DNA from: Brachypodium distachyon | Lineage: Eukaryota > Streptophyta > Magnoliopsida > Poales > Poaceae | Length of the DNA stretch: 64,000 nt | Direction: 5' to 3' | Assembly (NCBI RefSeq): GCF_000005505.3 | Contig: NC_016131.3 | Location: forward strand, 50,639,355-50,703,354 | Shown: positions 1 to 9,556 of the stretch, one piece after another | How the letters are laid out: each line of letters starts with the position of its first letter | Numbering within the stretch: position 1 is the first letter of the stretch | Made by a program: the position numbers and the translations under genes | The notes under the pieces: generated by a model | Seen by the model: only the letters and a program-made list of their open reading frames with translations | Database searches by the model: none | Told to the model about the DNA's origin: nothing

Positions 1-1411
1 CTTACGTTAAGACAGCTTTGCCTGAGGCTATACTAAACGCTCGGCAAAGAAAATCAGAGAAATAAAAAAGATAAATATCCCACGCCACCCGCCGCTGCAC
101 CTCGCCAGCCGCTTCACCCCGCCGCGCGCTGCCCCCAGCTGCATCTCGCGGCCGCTGCACTCCGCCGCGTGCCGCCCCTGGCTGCATCTCGCCGCTCGCC
201 GCTGCAGCCCGCCGCTGCTCCCGGCCGGCCTCAACGCCGCGCTGCTGTCGCCCCGTGCGCATCTGCTGCTGCCGCCCCCAAGCTCCGATGCTTCTGCTCG
301 CCCCGCCCGCCTGCCGCCGGTCTGCAACACGATAGAGAGAGAGAGAGGGAGAGCTGCGCGCTGCTGCCGCTCGCCCCACGCCGCCACGCGCTTGCCGGAG
401 GGAGAGGAGGAGAGGCCGGGCTGTTGCCTGCCTGATGCTGAAGACATATGAGGAAGGGAAGGGCTCACCGGCAGGGGGCTGCTGCCTGCCTGCTGCTGCT
501 GCAGCATCTGGAGAGAGGAGGGAGGAGAGGAGAGAGCAGCATCTGGAGAGAGGAGAGGGGATTCGATTTGGGTTGGGTTGCAGGAAGGAGAGCCCGTCCT
601 CTGTGCGGGAGGGAGGAGAGACAGATGAGGAAGAGAAGGGATAAGAAGAGACGGAGGGCAGGGATAAGAAGAGACGAGCGAACAGCAGCCTGCCACGTCG
701 TCAATCCGCGCCGCGTTCATCCGGATCGGTGACGTGGCAAAGTTTTCTTTGCCGGCGGCCAGGCCTACAACAAAGATATTCTATTTTAATTTCGTGTATT
801 GACCTTTGTCTTTTTTTTTCTTTTTTCTTTTTCTTTGGCGTGTGCACGTTTGATAACGTTTGTCCTATTTTAATTTTGTGTATTGACCTGAAATTTTTAT
901 GACAAGCTTATATAGCCATAACGTAGCACCATACCAAAAATTGTGAATTTTTGACAAAATTTTAGTATTATTTCATTTTTCCCTATTAAACGGCTCTAAA
1001 AAATAATAAATAAATATTTTTACATAAAATTTATGATTTTAATTCATATTGCTCGTCATCAATGCTAAATGAAAGTACAGTAAAAATTTCAACTCAAAAA
1101 GTGGTGGTTACATCAAAATTTGAAACTAGAGAGAAAAATGATACAAAAGAAAAAAATATTGAAAACATCTTTGCCGGAGGCCGGCCTCCGGCAAAGAAGC
1201 TCGTCCGTTTTCTCATCGTTAGGCAGTGGTCAAGTCCACGTGGGCCACCCTTCTTTGCCGTAGGCCTTTCTTTGCCGGCGGCCTTTTTATTCTTTGCCGG
1301 AGGCCTTTTCTATTCTTTGCCGGAGGCCTCTTCGTTTTTGCCGTCAGCAAAAGCCTTCTTTGCCGAAGGCCCAAAAAAAAGCCTCCAGCAAACTGGGAAT
1401 TTCCCGTAGTG
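1..1411 (-). mobile_element. CACTA-type element, terminal part (left copy)
   Basis: The right edge at 1401-1411 reads ttcccgtagtg, the reverse complement of a CACTACGGGAA terminus. Many subterminal motifs of the tttgccggaggc type follow inward (1170-1370 and around 750), as is usual for CACTA subterminal repeats. The other terminus is outside the window. Bases 1-690 are very GC-rich and give several overlapping open frames on both strands with no recognisable protein, so I call no gene there. The stretch 740-1160 is AT-rich with no gene. About 720 bp of this element (692-1411) recurs inverted at 32622-33345. No transposase is visible. Confidence 0.75.
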
Positions 1412-1516
1412 TCTCAAGTTTGTTAAAATTTGGATGCATTTAGACATGACTTGGTGTATAGATGCACTCAAATTTAGTCAAAATTTAGACATCCTTTGTT
1501 GGATGGAGAGAGTATG
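1412..1516. repeat. Half of a Stowaway MITE cut by the CACTA insertion
   Basis: The sequence starting tctcaagtttg and ending ggatggagagag before TA is one side of a Stowaway-like MITE. Complete relatives stand at 31062-31185 and about 8706-8820. The CACTA terminus ends directly inside it, so the CACTA element inserted into an existing MITE. The same junction is seen in the inverted copy at 32517-32622. Confidence 0.7.
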
Positions 1517-1773
1517 TATATATTGACAACTAGATCAATTATAAAGCTTCTGTCAGCTAGATCAGCCCGGTTTTCCGTTGATTAACAGGGGCAATTCTAT
1601 TTTTCTTGATCAATGGATTGAGTTTTTGGGACTCCGGTTCAGAAAAATAAACATTTTGTGAAAATGTTTTTAGCTGATAGAAAAGTTTTTTTTAAAAAAA
1701 TCCTACAAGTGTTTTTAGTACTACTCTACAAACTATAGAGACAGTAGTGAGACAAGGCCGTTTTAATTCATAT

Positions 1774-1788
1774 TCAGTCTCGATAAAC
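1774..1788 (-). other. Conserved 3' motif of the SWEET-like family
   Basis: Reverse complement reads gtttatcgagactga. The same 15-mer, or a version with one or two changes, lies downstream of other family copies at 5166-5180 (-), 12273-12287 (+), 17095-17109 (+), 30789-30803 (+) and 32218-32232 (+). Its position after the tail exon suggests it is part of the 3' UTR. Its role is unknown. Confidence 0.5.
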
Positions 1789-1935
1789 AGCAGTAGTATA
1801 GGTCGCGTAACACCCAAACACGTACGGATAAGAGTGAACAGTCTCAGAGTCTCGATCTTAGTACGACTCGTAGCTAGCAGCACATATGTGGCAGATAAGA
1901 TAAACATGGACGGGACTGAGATATACGATCGACGC

Positions 1936-2248
1936 ACATCAGGCGGTCTTGGGCTTGGGATCCTCGGTCTGGACGTTGTTCTCCTTCTTCTCCTTCTTGT
2001 TGTTGAGCTCGGTCTGGACGTTGATCTCCTTCTTCTCGATCTTGTCCTTGGTCTCCTCCGGCATCTCCTGACGAGCTACAGGGTCCTCAACATCGATCTC
2101 ATCCAGCGTAGGAGCTGTGTGCTTGCTGGTCAATCAGGGGATCGTTCAGCTCATCCCTGGGCGCCGGCTGCCCCATCATGCAGCAAGCGAGATGTAACAC
2201 AAGGAGCACCAGGGAGGCCAGAGCCGTGATTAAACCAGCAACCTGCAT
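1936..2248 (-). pseudogene. SWEET-like family, last exon only, frameshifted (left arm)
   Basis: Read on the minus strand, the sequence after an acceptor-like gatgatgcag encodes a hydrophobic helix of the form VAGLITALASLVLLVLHLAC, followed by the conserved MMGQPAPRDELNDPL. This is the last exon (helix 7 plus tail) of the SWEET-like family. Compared with the inverted copy at 30226-30638, about 120 bp of tail is missing after DQQA. The deletion moves the frame to a stop a few codons later. The distal tail (KKEINVQTE and similar) survives in another frame, ending KPKTA before a stop near 1939. Exons 1-3 are absent here. It is a truncated, non-functional copy unless rescued by unusual splicing. 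Confidence 0.7.
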
Positions 2249-2399
2249 CATCCACGGAGGACACCAACTCATTAGCTAGCTAGCAGATTACTTGGGCCAC
2301 AGGCTAGCTAGCTGGGTTAAATTTGCGTGCATTAATTGCTTCTGAGGAATCAGCAGAGCAAGATTAATAGTTTAGTCTTCCGCTGGCTATAACCGTGTG

Positions 2400-3056
2400 C
2401 AAAATTTTATTTTTGATTTGAAAATTTGAGGCTCAAACAAAAATGTCATTTTTGTGCCCATCGTTTGCCCAATGAATCTAAAATTGTAATAGTAGGTTGA
2501 GAACACGATTTTTATTTCTCCATTTTTCACAACGTTTTGTACTAAAAATTGTTAGTTGACTCTGTCAAAATCTACCACGTATGTGAAAACCATCTTTTGA
2601 CTCGGCGAGGGGGCAATTTAAACGGTATAAACAGTCGGATGTTGTGTTCTAGCAAGTATTGGACCCGAGAGAAAACTCCGTACTCCCTCCGTCCAGAATT
2701 AAGTGTCGCAATTTTGTCTAGATAGATATACATGTATCTAGACACGTTTTGGTATCTAGACGAAGTTGCGACACTAAATACCGCACTGACGGAGTACTTA
2801 GTTTAGGATTGCAATAGCTACCACTAATGATATCCGTGACCTCTTTTTAATCAAGCTTGCGGTTGGCAGCCCGATCCACGGTCGAGAGACCTCTTTTTAA
2901 TAAGTCTCGGAGGAGGAGACCGATCCCAACACCAGCTGCACACCGGCCGGCCCAAGTATATGTACTTACATGCATCAAGATTCAGGATAAGCTAGCTACA
3001 GATCATCATCAGGATTAATTCAGGAGCTCGATCGGCGATCAAGATCGAGGGGATCA
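2400..3056. other. Upstream region of the 3057 gene: half foldback repeat, MITE, leader
   Basis: 2400-2670 matches one half of an inverted-repeat element that is complete in the other arm (about 28590-29080). A Stowaway MITE follows at 2683-2794. From about 2840 to 3056 the sequence is closely shared with the inverted copy upstream of 28196, and more loosely with the region upstream of 14232. The shared part includes two ctctttttaat blocks, gaccgatcccaacaccagctg and a TATA-like tata at about 2957. This is the likely promoter and 5' UTR of the small membrane protein gene. Confidence 0.45.
2683..2794. repeat. Stowaway MITE
   Basis: It begins ctccctccgtccag and ends ctgacggag, is flanked by TA on both sides (2681-2682, 2795-2796), and has an internal inverted repeat around tgtcgcaa / ttgcgaca. 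The same insertion occurs at the equivalent place in the inverted arm (28458-28569), so it predates that duplication. Confidence 0.85.
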
Positions 3057-3425
3057 ATGGCCGACGTGGAGAACCCCGGCGAGGAGGAGGAGGAGGAGGC
3101 GGTGGCGGCGGAGGCGAGCGAGTGCAGCCGGCGCACGGTGATCTTCACGCTGGGCTGCCTCTCCTTTGCGTTCGGGTTAACCGTCATGTCACAGACGGGG
3201 ATGTTCATGGAGTCCCATCGGCCGCCGTTCGCTGTGTTCTGCGTCGTCGTGCTCCTGATGTTCGCCGTCATCTACCCGCCCATGTGCTTCGTCTCCGCAC
3301 TTGTGGACGATTGCGACTATGACAATCCCCAGGACGATGGTCATCGTGCGATTAGGATCGTAGATAGCTTGCTTCAGGCCGATCGGGTCCTGCTTCAGGA
3401 ATCGCTGCTTCGCTACATGCGTTAG
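3057..3425 (+). CDS. Small two-helix membrane protein, MADVENP family (copy 1)
   Basis: Single-exon frame of 122 aa; I do not recognise the family. The N-terminus is MADVENPGEEEEEEA, an acidic stretch, followed by the invariant SECSRRT. Two hydrophobic segments follow at about residues 28-50 (GCLSFAFG region) and 59-85 (FAVFCVVVLLMFAV region). A hydrophilic C-terminus contains YDNPQDD and ends in an amphipathic stretch, VDSLLQADRVLLQESLLRY. Two closely related intact copies lie at 14232-14621 and 27801-28196 (-), which supports it being a real gene. The ATG is chosen because the homology in all three copies begins there. It probably sits in a membrane with two spanning helices and both ends on the same side. 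SWEET-like exons neighbour all three copies. Confidence 0.7.
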   Translation: MADVENPGEEEEEEAVAAEASECSRRTVIFTLGCLSFAFGLTVMSQTGMFMESHRPPFAVFCVVVLLMFAVIYPPMCFVSALVDDCDYDNPQDDGHRAIRIVDSLLQADRVLLQESLLRYMR

Positions 3426-3803
3426 ATGGAGTTTACATGGCTACTCCATCCGATCCATATTAATTATCAAAATATAATATGTATCTGCTATTTTTTAATC
3501 ATAGATACAATTATATTTGGGCAAATTTGAAACAGTTAATATGGATGTGAGGGACTAGCCTTTAGGCCTTTGGTACTAGTGTTTTGTGTTGTTTTTTAGG
3601 ATATTATCCACTTCAAATTAGAAAACAATAAAACTCCAAATGAATGTTTGGCAGAGAGAAATTATAGTGGCCTTAGGAACAAAAATGTCTTGTACAATGC
3701 AACTATGCAAGAGCAAATTAAATTCAGTTTCCGCAATTCCGAGTTCTCAACTTGCTATCCTTAACTGGAGCACGTGTTTTTAATTGATACAAAAAGTGAG
3801 GTG
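3426..3803. other. Intergenic sequence, part of second inverted duplication
   Basis: No gene seen. From about 3660 on (for example aattcagtttccgcaattcc) the sequence recurs inverted at 20440-20715, and more loosely near 14870-14950. It is a low-copy repeat of unknown nature. Confidence 0.5.
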
Positions 3804-3811
3804 TTTGCAAG

Positions 3812-4133
3812 TATACCTGGACAAACCCTGGGCTGGGCCAGGCTTCATAAAGCCCGATGGGAAAACCTCAAGCCCGAGCCTGGCCCGGCCCGGCCTGAAG
3901 CCCTAAATAATGACCATTTAAGCATTAAAATAATTATTTTTGGAATACATAAATGATTTTTTAATACCTATTTTCCTAAAAAAATACCTCACCTATCAAA
4001 CTCAAGCAAGAGTCGAACTGCTGGTTTTTGGTCCATTTTTAATCATTTCGGGCTTTCGGGCCAGGCTTGGGGCTGGAAGTGAAGCCCGGGCTCGGGGTCG
4101 GGCTTCGGGCCGGGCCACCCATGCCTAGGTATA
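3812..4133. mobile_element. hAT-like MITE with 8-bp target duplication
   Basis: This 322-bp element starts tatacctggac and ends cctaggtata. The sub-ends are GC-rich and self-complementary (gggctgggccaggc against gggccaggcttgggg, cccggcc blocks). It is flanked by TTTGCAAG at 3804-3811 and again at 4134-4141. An 8-bp duplication is typical of hAT elements. The inverted copy of this locus at about 20430 has a single uninterrupted site (ccttgcagacatctcac), which serves as a natural empty site. Confidence 0.85.
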
Positions 4134-4288
4134 TTTGCAAGGTGTGGGAAATATAGGAATTACCCCCCCCCCTCTAATATGTGCCTACCAATTAAGCAAC
4201 TCGTTTAGGATTTCTAATGTTTTTAGTACTCTACAAACTAGAAAAACAAATTGGAAAACAAGGCTCAGTAGTTGTTATACCATAAAAA

Positions 4289-4970
4289 GTAAATTTCAGA
4301 AAACCACAAGTTTTGAGGCTAGGGCTTCACGCAAACACGGGTCAAAGGGTTTGCAATAGTTTGCCACAGGTTTTGGTGTAATGTTTTTTCCAGAAAACCC
4401 AAAACGCGAGGATTAGTGCACGTGACAGTGAACCAACAAGGCGGGCCCACATGTAAGACGCCATGTTGGCATTTTTGTCTATCACATTTATCCACATAGC
4501 CCCTCGTCTTCGTTGTATTCACAAAATTCTCCCTTCTCTTGTGACGAACAAGCGTGGCCTCTTCGCCTGCCCCAGCCCGTCGCCAGAGACCTGCACCAGC
4601 CGAGCACCGCCTCCGCCTGGCCATGCCTGCCCCCGCCCGCCGCCTGAGACCTGCACCAGCCGCTGGAGTGTAGCCGCAAGGGCGAAAGATCCCATCGTTG
4701 TACCCGGGTTATTTTTTTTTAGATGTGATTTGGAGCTGGGTGCAAATATAGACGAAGATGAGGGGTTGGGGAAAAGAGAGACCGTTTGACGTGGCGTCTA
4801 ACATGTGGCCCCCCTTGTCGGTTTCGCGTCACAGGTGCTAATCTCCGGGCGTTTTGGGTTTTCTTGGGAGAGAAAAGTACACCAAAACTTGTGGCAAAAC
4901 CTTAGACCTATGTCTGCGTGAAATTCTAACTCCAAAACCCGTGATTTTCTGAAAATTACTCTAGTATGAA
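4289..4970. mobile_element. Mutator-like non-autonomous element with long inverted ends
   Basis: The left end, agtaaatttcagaaaaccac, matches the right end read in reverse (gattttctgaaaattact), and similarity continues for about 190 bp on each side. The ends resemble those of the Pack-MULE at 6505-7797. The interior (4545-4680) is GC-rich with an imperfect tandem repeat containing gagacctgcaccagccg. No transposase is visible. The inverted sister locus near 20290-20320 reads straight through this point, from the gttgttata side to the aatttgtggt side, so the element is a later insertion. No clean 9-bp duplication remains. Confidence 0.7.
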
Positions 4971-5021
4971 TTTGTGGTCTTAAGTCAGATTCCTCGTTAT
5001 GAATGCTAAATGAAGGGTGTG

Positions 5022-5362
5022 TATATATTCGAAAAAGCGGCCAAATTAATACAAACAGGTTGGCGGACGATCGATGGATGAATTAATCAAACGCGGGACG
5101 GACGATGGACATTGAGGCGTCAATCAAATTAACGGCCAGACGATCAAAAACATATAGTGTACGTCTCAGCCTCGATAAACACTACCAGTACACTAGTTAT
5201 GCGTAAGGAAATGGGGCTGATTGTCAGCGTACGGTCTGTCTTAGTGTTGTAGTACCACTCCTCAAGAGCATAGCATGCAGAACATATATAGGTGGCAAAT
5301 AAGCATGGATGCATGGGATTGAGACATACGACGACACATATCAAGGCAAGCCGGCCGGCGGA
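5022..5362. other. 3' flank of the SWEET-like fragment
   Basis: It contains the conserved family motif at 5166-5180 (-). The first 50 bases (cggccaaattaatacaaacaggttggcgg) match the inverted copy near 20190. No further gene is seen. Confidence 0.4.
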
Positions 5363-6081
5363 TCACACCTGCAGGTCGTCGTCGTCGGTCTTGTTGTTGA
5401 TCGGCTTCGTGGCCTCCGACGTTGACAAGGCTGATGAAGCCGACGCCACCACCTGCTTGATCTTCTCCACCTTGTTCTTGAGCTCCTTCGCCTGGACATT
5501 GACCTCCTGCTTCGGAGCCGCGTCCTCTTTTGGCTCGACCTTGTCCTTGGCCTCCTCCGGATGGACGACGTGCATCTCCTGATGAGCTGCGGGGTTCTCG
5601 ACGACAATCTCAGGAATCGCTGGTTCCTGGGTGTTGGGCAGAGGAGGAATCGCTGGTTCCTGGTTGTTTGGCAGAGGAGGATCCGGGGCTTGCTGCTGGG
5701 CATTGACGATCAGGAGGGGATCGTTCAGCTCATCTCTGGGCGCCGGCTGCCCCATCATGCAGCAGGCGAGGTGTAACACAAGGAGGAGCAGGGAGACCAG
5801 AGCCGTGGGAAAACCTGCGATCTGCATATACAATCACTCACCGGAGGACACCAACAACTCATTAGCAGATTACTCTTGGGCCACCGGACGCATTGCATGC
5901 TTTGGATGAATCGGATTAATAGTTAGTGTAGTAGTAATGTACGTACCAGGAGCACTAGGCTGTTTTCGTTGGGCCAGTTGCGGATCGTCCACAGAATGGC
6001 GTTTGGAAGCGCCAGTGCCGAAACGATCCACGGCGGCATCCGCCGCATTGTCCTCGTCTCTCGCATATCTTTCACCGCAGG
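5363..6081 (-). pseudogene. SWEET-like family, exons 3 and 4 only
   Basis: Minus strand. Exon 3 (6081-5947, 45 aa) follows an acceptor gtgtag, carries RRMPPWIVSALALPN and ends at a gtacgt donor. Exon 4 (5821-5363, 152 aa) follows atgcag, encodes a hydrophobic helix, then MMGQPAPRDELNDPL and a long tail. The tail has NNQEPAIPPLP-type repeats, a basic/acidic KVE..KEDA stretch, and the ending DDDDLQV. Both exons are in phase and intact, and this tail is the best reference for the family C-terminus. No exons 1-2 (helices 1-5) were found upstream to 6500 or beyond the Pack-MULE, so it is a 3' fragment. It could be expressed only with a new promoter and start. Confidence 0.7.
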
Positions 6082-6504
6082 CTACACGTGCAAAGAAGCA
6101 TAACAACTTTTAATTCACATCTATCTTGATATATATATCACCTGCTTTGACTTGATGATCGATCTAACAATAACGATGTTACTGTTAATAAGCTTACATG
6201 TGTTAATTGAGAGTTCAAACAATAAACTTGTCCACCCAGGTTTAAGTCCTGGACTTGACATGGGCGTCACATTTTTCTGAATTATTTCAGGATTTAAATA
6301 GCGTTTTTATTTTAATAGTAGGTGACATATCCGTCTAGATTGAGGCATCTACGGTGACTTCCATCAATCTCTCAAGTTTTGCCGGCTCAATCTTTTGGAG
6401 GTGCTCATAGAGGAAGGGTGCGCGTGTGTGCGTTCATATGGGTGAGTGTACCTGCGTATTATGAGCATCTACTTGCGTTTGTACCGTGTTTCTCAAAAAA
6501 TAAG
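6082..6504. other. Spacer without recognised gene
   Basis: Where exons 1-2 of the minus-strand SWEET-like gene should be, I find no homologous coding sequence. An intron-like start follows exon 3, then AT-rich sequence up to the Pack-MULE end. Confidence 0.4.
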
Positions 6505-7797
6505 AGTAAATTTCACAGAACCACAGGTTTTGAGGCATCCTTCTCACGGAGCACTGGTAGATGCTAATTTGTTCACAGAACCACAACTTGTTTGTCTAAT
6601 TGTCTCGGTCTACCCAAAACACGTGTTTAAGCTCTTTTGACACTATTTCTTATAGGTGGGGCCCGCACGTCAGGTGTCACATCTTTTTCATCAGACCCCT
6701 CGTCTTTTTCCTTTTTTCCTCGTTGCCCAGCCGCTCTGCTGCCCGCCGGCCTGCTGCCCGCCTCGCGCCGCCCTGCTGCCCGCCACGCGGCCGCTGCCCT
6801 GCTGCCTTCCCCGCAGCCTCCGCCTCCTAAATCCCCACCGCTTCACCACCTCCTCTTCCGCCCCCTCGTTTGGGAACTCCGAGACCTCTGCCGTCCCCGT
6901 CTGGGACCCGCAGTCCCCCATCCGCACGCCGCCGGACGAGCAGTTCGCGGCGTGGGTCACACGCCTCCGCCCGGGCTTCACCGCGTGCGACCTGGCCGAC
7001 GCCATCAACTCCGAGCAGGACCCGGACCTCGCGCTCGCGCTCTTCCGCTGGGCCGCGCTCCGCCCGGGCTTCCGCCACGCCCCGGCCTCCTACCTCGCCG
7101 CCCTCACCGCCGCCTCCTCCGGCAAGCGCCCCGTCGCCGCCGAGAACCTCATCCACGACATCCTCGCGGGGCCTGCGGGCCAGACCTCCAGCTCTTCAAC
7201 GCCTGCCTCCACTTCTGCTGCGACCGCCGCAGCCTCTTCCCCGTCGCCTTCGACATGTTCAAGAGGATGAGCACCCTCCCGGCCTCCGCCGCCTGCCGCC
7301 CGCCCCGCCGTCCCTGCGGCCCGCCTCGCCGCCCTGCTGCCCGCCCCCACCGCCGCCCGTCCCGACGGCCTGCTCCCCGCCACCCGCCGTCTGCGGGCGC
7401 GCGCCGCCTGCTGCCTCGCCCGGCAGCCCGCCGTGCTTCCCTGCTGCCTGCCGCGCGCCCGCCCCACCGCCACCCACCCCGCCGGCCTGCTGCATCGCCC
7501 GGGGATGGTCCGTCTGCTGCCTCACCGCCCGCACCACCGCCTGGGTCAATTTCCATGGCCAGTTCAAGAAGAAGAGCAATGAGGAAAAAAAAGAAAAAGA
7601 CGAAGGGTCTGATGAAAAGATGTGACGCCTGACGTGCGGGCCCCACCTGTAAGAAATAGTGTCAAAGGAGCTTAAACACGTGTTTTGGGTAGACTGAGAC
7701 AATTAGACACAAAAGTTGTGGTTCTGTGGATAAATTAGCATCTACCAGTGCTTCGTGAGAAGGCTGCCTCAAAACCTGTGGTTCTGTGAAATTTACT
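6505..7797. mobile_element. Pack-MULE with about 210-bp terminal inverted repeats
   Basis: The left terminus, agtaaatttcacagaacc, is mirrored by ggttctgtgaaatttact ending at 7797. Homology between the two ends continues to about 6717 and about 7585, including a shared ggtggggcccgcacgtcagg block. The interior is extremely GC-rich coding-like DNA with a PPR-type fragment, and no transposase. This layout (long Mutator-type inverted repeats around a host gene fragment) defines a Pack-MULE. The flanks are A-rich, so no clear 9-bp target duplication can be read. Confidence 0.85.
6839..7270 (+). pseudogene. Captured pentatricopeptide-repeat (PPR) gene fragment
   Basis: The plus-strand frame contains DEQFAAWVTRLRPGFTACDL, a DPDLALALFRWAALRPGF stretch and YLAALTAASSGKRP. 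This is the pattern of the N-terminal region of plant PPR proteins (a paired-helix repeat with LALALFRWA and an LI-type second helix). After about 7180 the match continues in another frame (FNACLHFCCDRRSLFPVAFD), so there is a frameshift. The fragment ends at about 7270 in low-complexity GC-rich sequence. PPR proteins normally bind organellar RNA, but this piece has too few repeats to do so. Confidence 0.65.
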
Positions 7798-7806
7798 AAA
7801 AAAAAA

Positions 7807-8700
7807 ACCGATGACAGAAGTTTTATTGATCTAGTTGTCAATGCATACACACTTAGTTATACCGGCCGATCGATCCGGTAAAAATAATGCATACATATTT
7901 GCTCCTCCATCTCCCTCTAATCCATAACAAGTGTTGGGGATATAGTACAAATTTGAACTAACTTTGTAATAAATCTTGGACACTTCTTATGGATTGGGGA
8001 GAGTATTGTAACAGTTCGTTTCATTTATTTACTGGTTTCCCTATTTTCATCAGATGATTTACTGAAGCTTCATTTCATGCCGCCGAGCTTGCAAACTCAT
8101 TGGGATGGAGGACCATGATTTTGTGGTTATCCAATCGGTCTTAGACAACACTCTGATCGATGAGCTAAAGTCGACGAATTTGAAATTTTTGATGTTGCAA
8201 ATGGTGGTTCGACTTTCTATAAGGTCCGGATTCTGGACGTGTCGCGGGGGATTATTATGATGTTGCCATTTAATGTATTCTCTTCGGTGATGCAATACAC
8301 TATTTTTACCGGTTTTGCTATTTCTAAGGTGACTGAGGAATAAATATTAATTTCTAAGTCAATGCTAACAACAATCTGATCCCAATCAATAATATTCGTG
8401 AAAAAAATCATACAAGTACAAGTGATGAGAAAATCTTAATCGGTGATTAATTATAATCAATTAATTGAGAAATAACTATTTCAAAATCGATCGAGAAATC
8501 GATACGTTTAAATGTTGCAAGCGTTGATATTATATATCAACAGTTGCAACTTTTTTCTAGATGTTTTGCTACAATGGACAACGTATGTTATTTATTGCAT
8601 ACTCATATTATTTTTCTGCCACATGAGCATTTCAAAAATCTTGTAAAATTTGAGTTATTTTTTAAAAGACCAGTGACACAATGATGTTGCAAACTTATAA
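7807..8700. other. AT-rich intergenic DNA, no gene recognised
   Basis: Only short frames without recognisable content. It includes gatctagttgtcaat, also found near 1530, 14770, 31040 and 32505, which marks it as part of the same repeated locus family. Confidence 0.4.
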
Positions 8701-8705
8701 AAATA

Positions 8706-8820
8706 TACTCTCCGCGTCCAACAAAAAATGTCTCAAGTTTGTCAAAATTTGAATGTATCTAGACATGACTTAGTGTATAGATGCAGTCAAAATTGGGACA
8801 TCCTTTATTGGACGAGTACT
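8706..8820. repeat. Stowaway-like MITE
   Basis: It begins ctctccgcgtccaacaaa and ends ttattggacgagta, with an internal palindromic tcaagtttgtcaaaatttg section. It is the same family as 31062-31185. Confidence 0.65.
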
Positions 8821-8926
8821 ATGATTCAAGGGGCGGCTTGATGCACCTCTTAAGATTACAGTGTTTAAAGTAGATCGGACAGGTCTGATGTGCAGGCGAC
8901 ACCAACTGTTTAAAAAAATACCAGGT

Positions 8927-9041
8927 ACTCCCTCCGATTCTAAATTGTTGTCGAAATATTATATGTATCTAGATACTTTTTAAAATAGATACATCCATAT
9001 TTGATAAATTTGAGTCAAGAATTTAGGACCAGAGGGAATAA
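8927..9041. repeat. Stowaway-like MITE
   Basis: It begins ctccctccgattctaaattg and ends aggaccagaggga, with an inner atgtatctagatac and its partner gatacatccatat. It is flanked by TA-rich sequence. Confidence 0.6.
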
Positions 9042-9360
9042 TAAATTAGATTTGTGTGTGCGAAAAAGAAAAAAATACATTTACCGGTGCGAAAAAAGAG
9101 AAGTCGGGTTGGTCCAGGTACAAAATGTAAAGCAGAGAGGAGGAAAGAATTTTGGAATCCGAAGAAAAAACGACCGAGTGTAACAAACTCTCTGGGGCTG
9201 TTCCCTCACTGCCCCACAAAGCTGACAGGCCTGCATGCAGTTCGTACTACGTCCCTGGGTGCAACGAGGAGCCACTGCCGTCCATACCAAGATCAACGGC
9301 TGGAGAGATTCATGCAACTTGCCGTATAGCATCTTTCTTCTCGCCGGTCAGCCGGTGGAG

Positions 9361-9367
9361 TATAAAG
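9361..9367 (+). promoter_or_regulatory. TATA box, putative promoter of SWEET-like gene
   Basis: TATAAAG lies within gtggagtataaagcagagc, followed by cttccattcc about 25 bases later. The same arrangement (tataaaag, then tttccattcc) recurs at 31770 in front of SWEET-like exon scraps. The shared layout suggests that it is the promoter of the 10770-12253 gene, with a leader exon ending near 9556 (gaggaaggtatgg donor). Confidence 0.45.
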
Positions 9368-9556
9368 CAGAGCAGCGCTGCAGGCTTCCATTCCGTTGGA
9401 CAGCAGAGAAGACCCGCGGCGGTGCCCGGCCCCCAGGAAGAACCGGTAGATCTTCTTCCTCGTGTGGAGCCGGCCAACATCTGGTGGGCACCGGCGCCTA
9501 GATCTGCACCCGGCCGGGCGGCCGGGCGGGCAAGGGAAGCAAGGAGGAGGAGGAAG

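Noticed and set aside
28..720. Long overlapping open frames on both strands (up to 230 aa)
   Set aside because: GC-rich low-complexity DNA at the CACTA end. No domain or splice logic, and the inverted copy does not conserve the frames.
7090..7702. Several minus-strand frames of 120-165 aa
   Set aside because: They lie opposite the Pack-MULE cargo and consist of R/G/A-rich low complexity produced by GC content.
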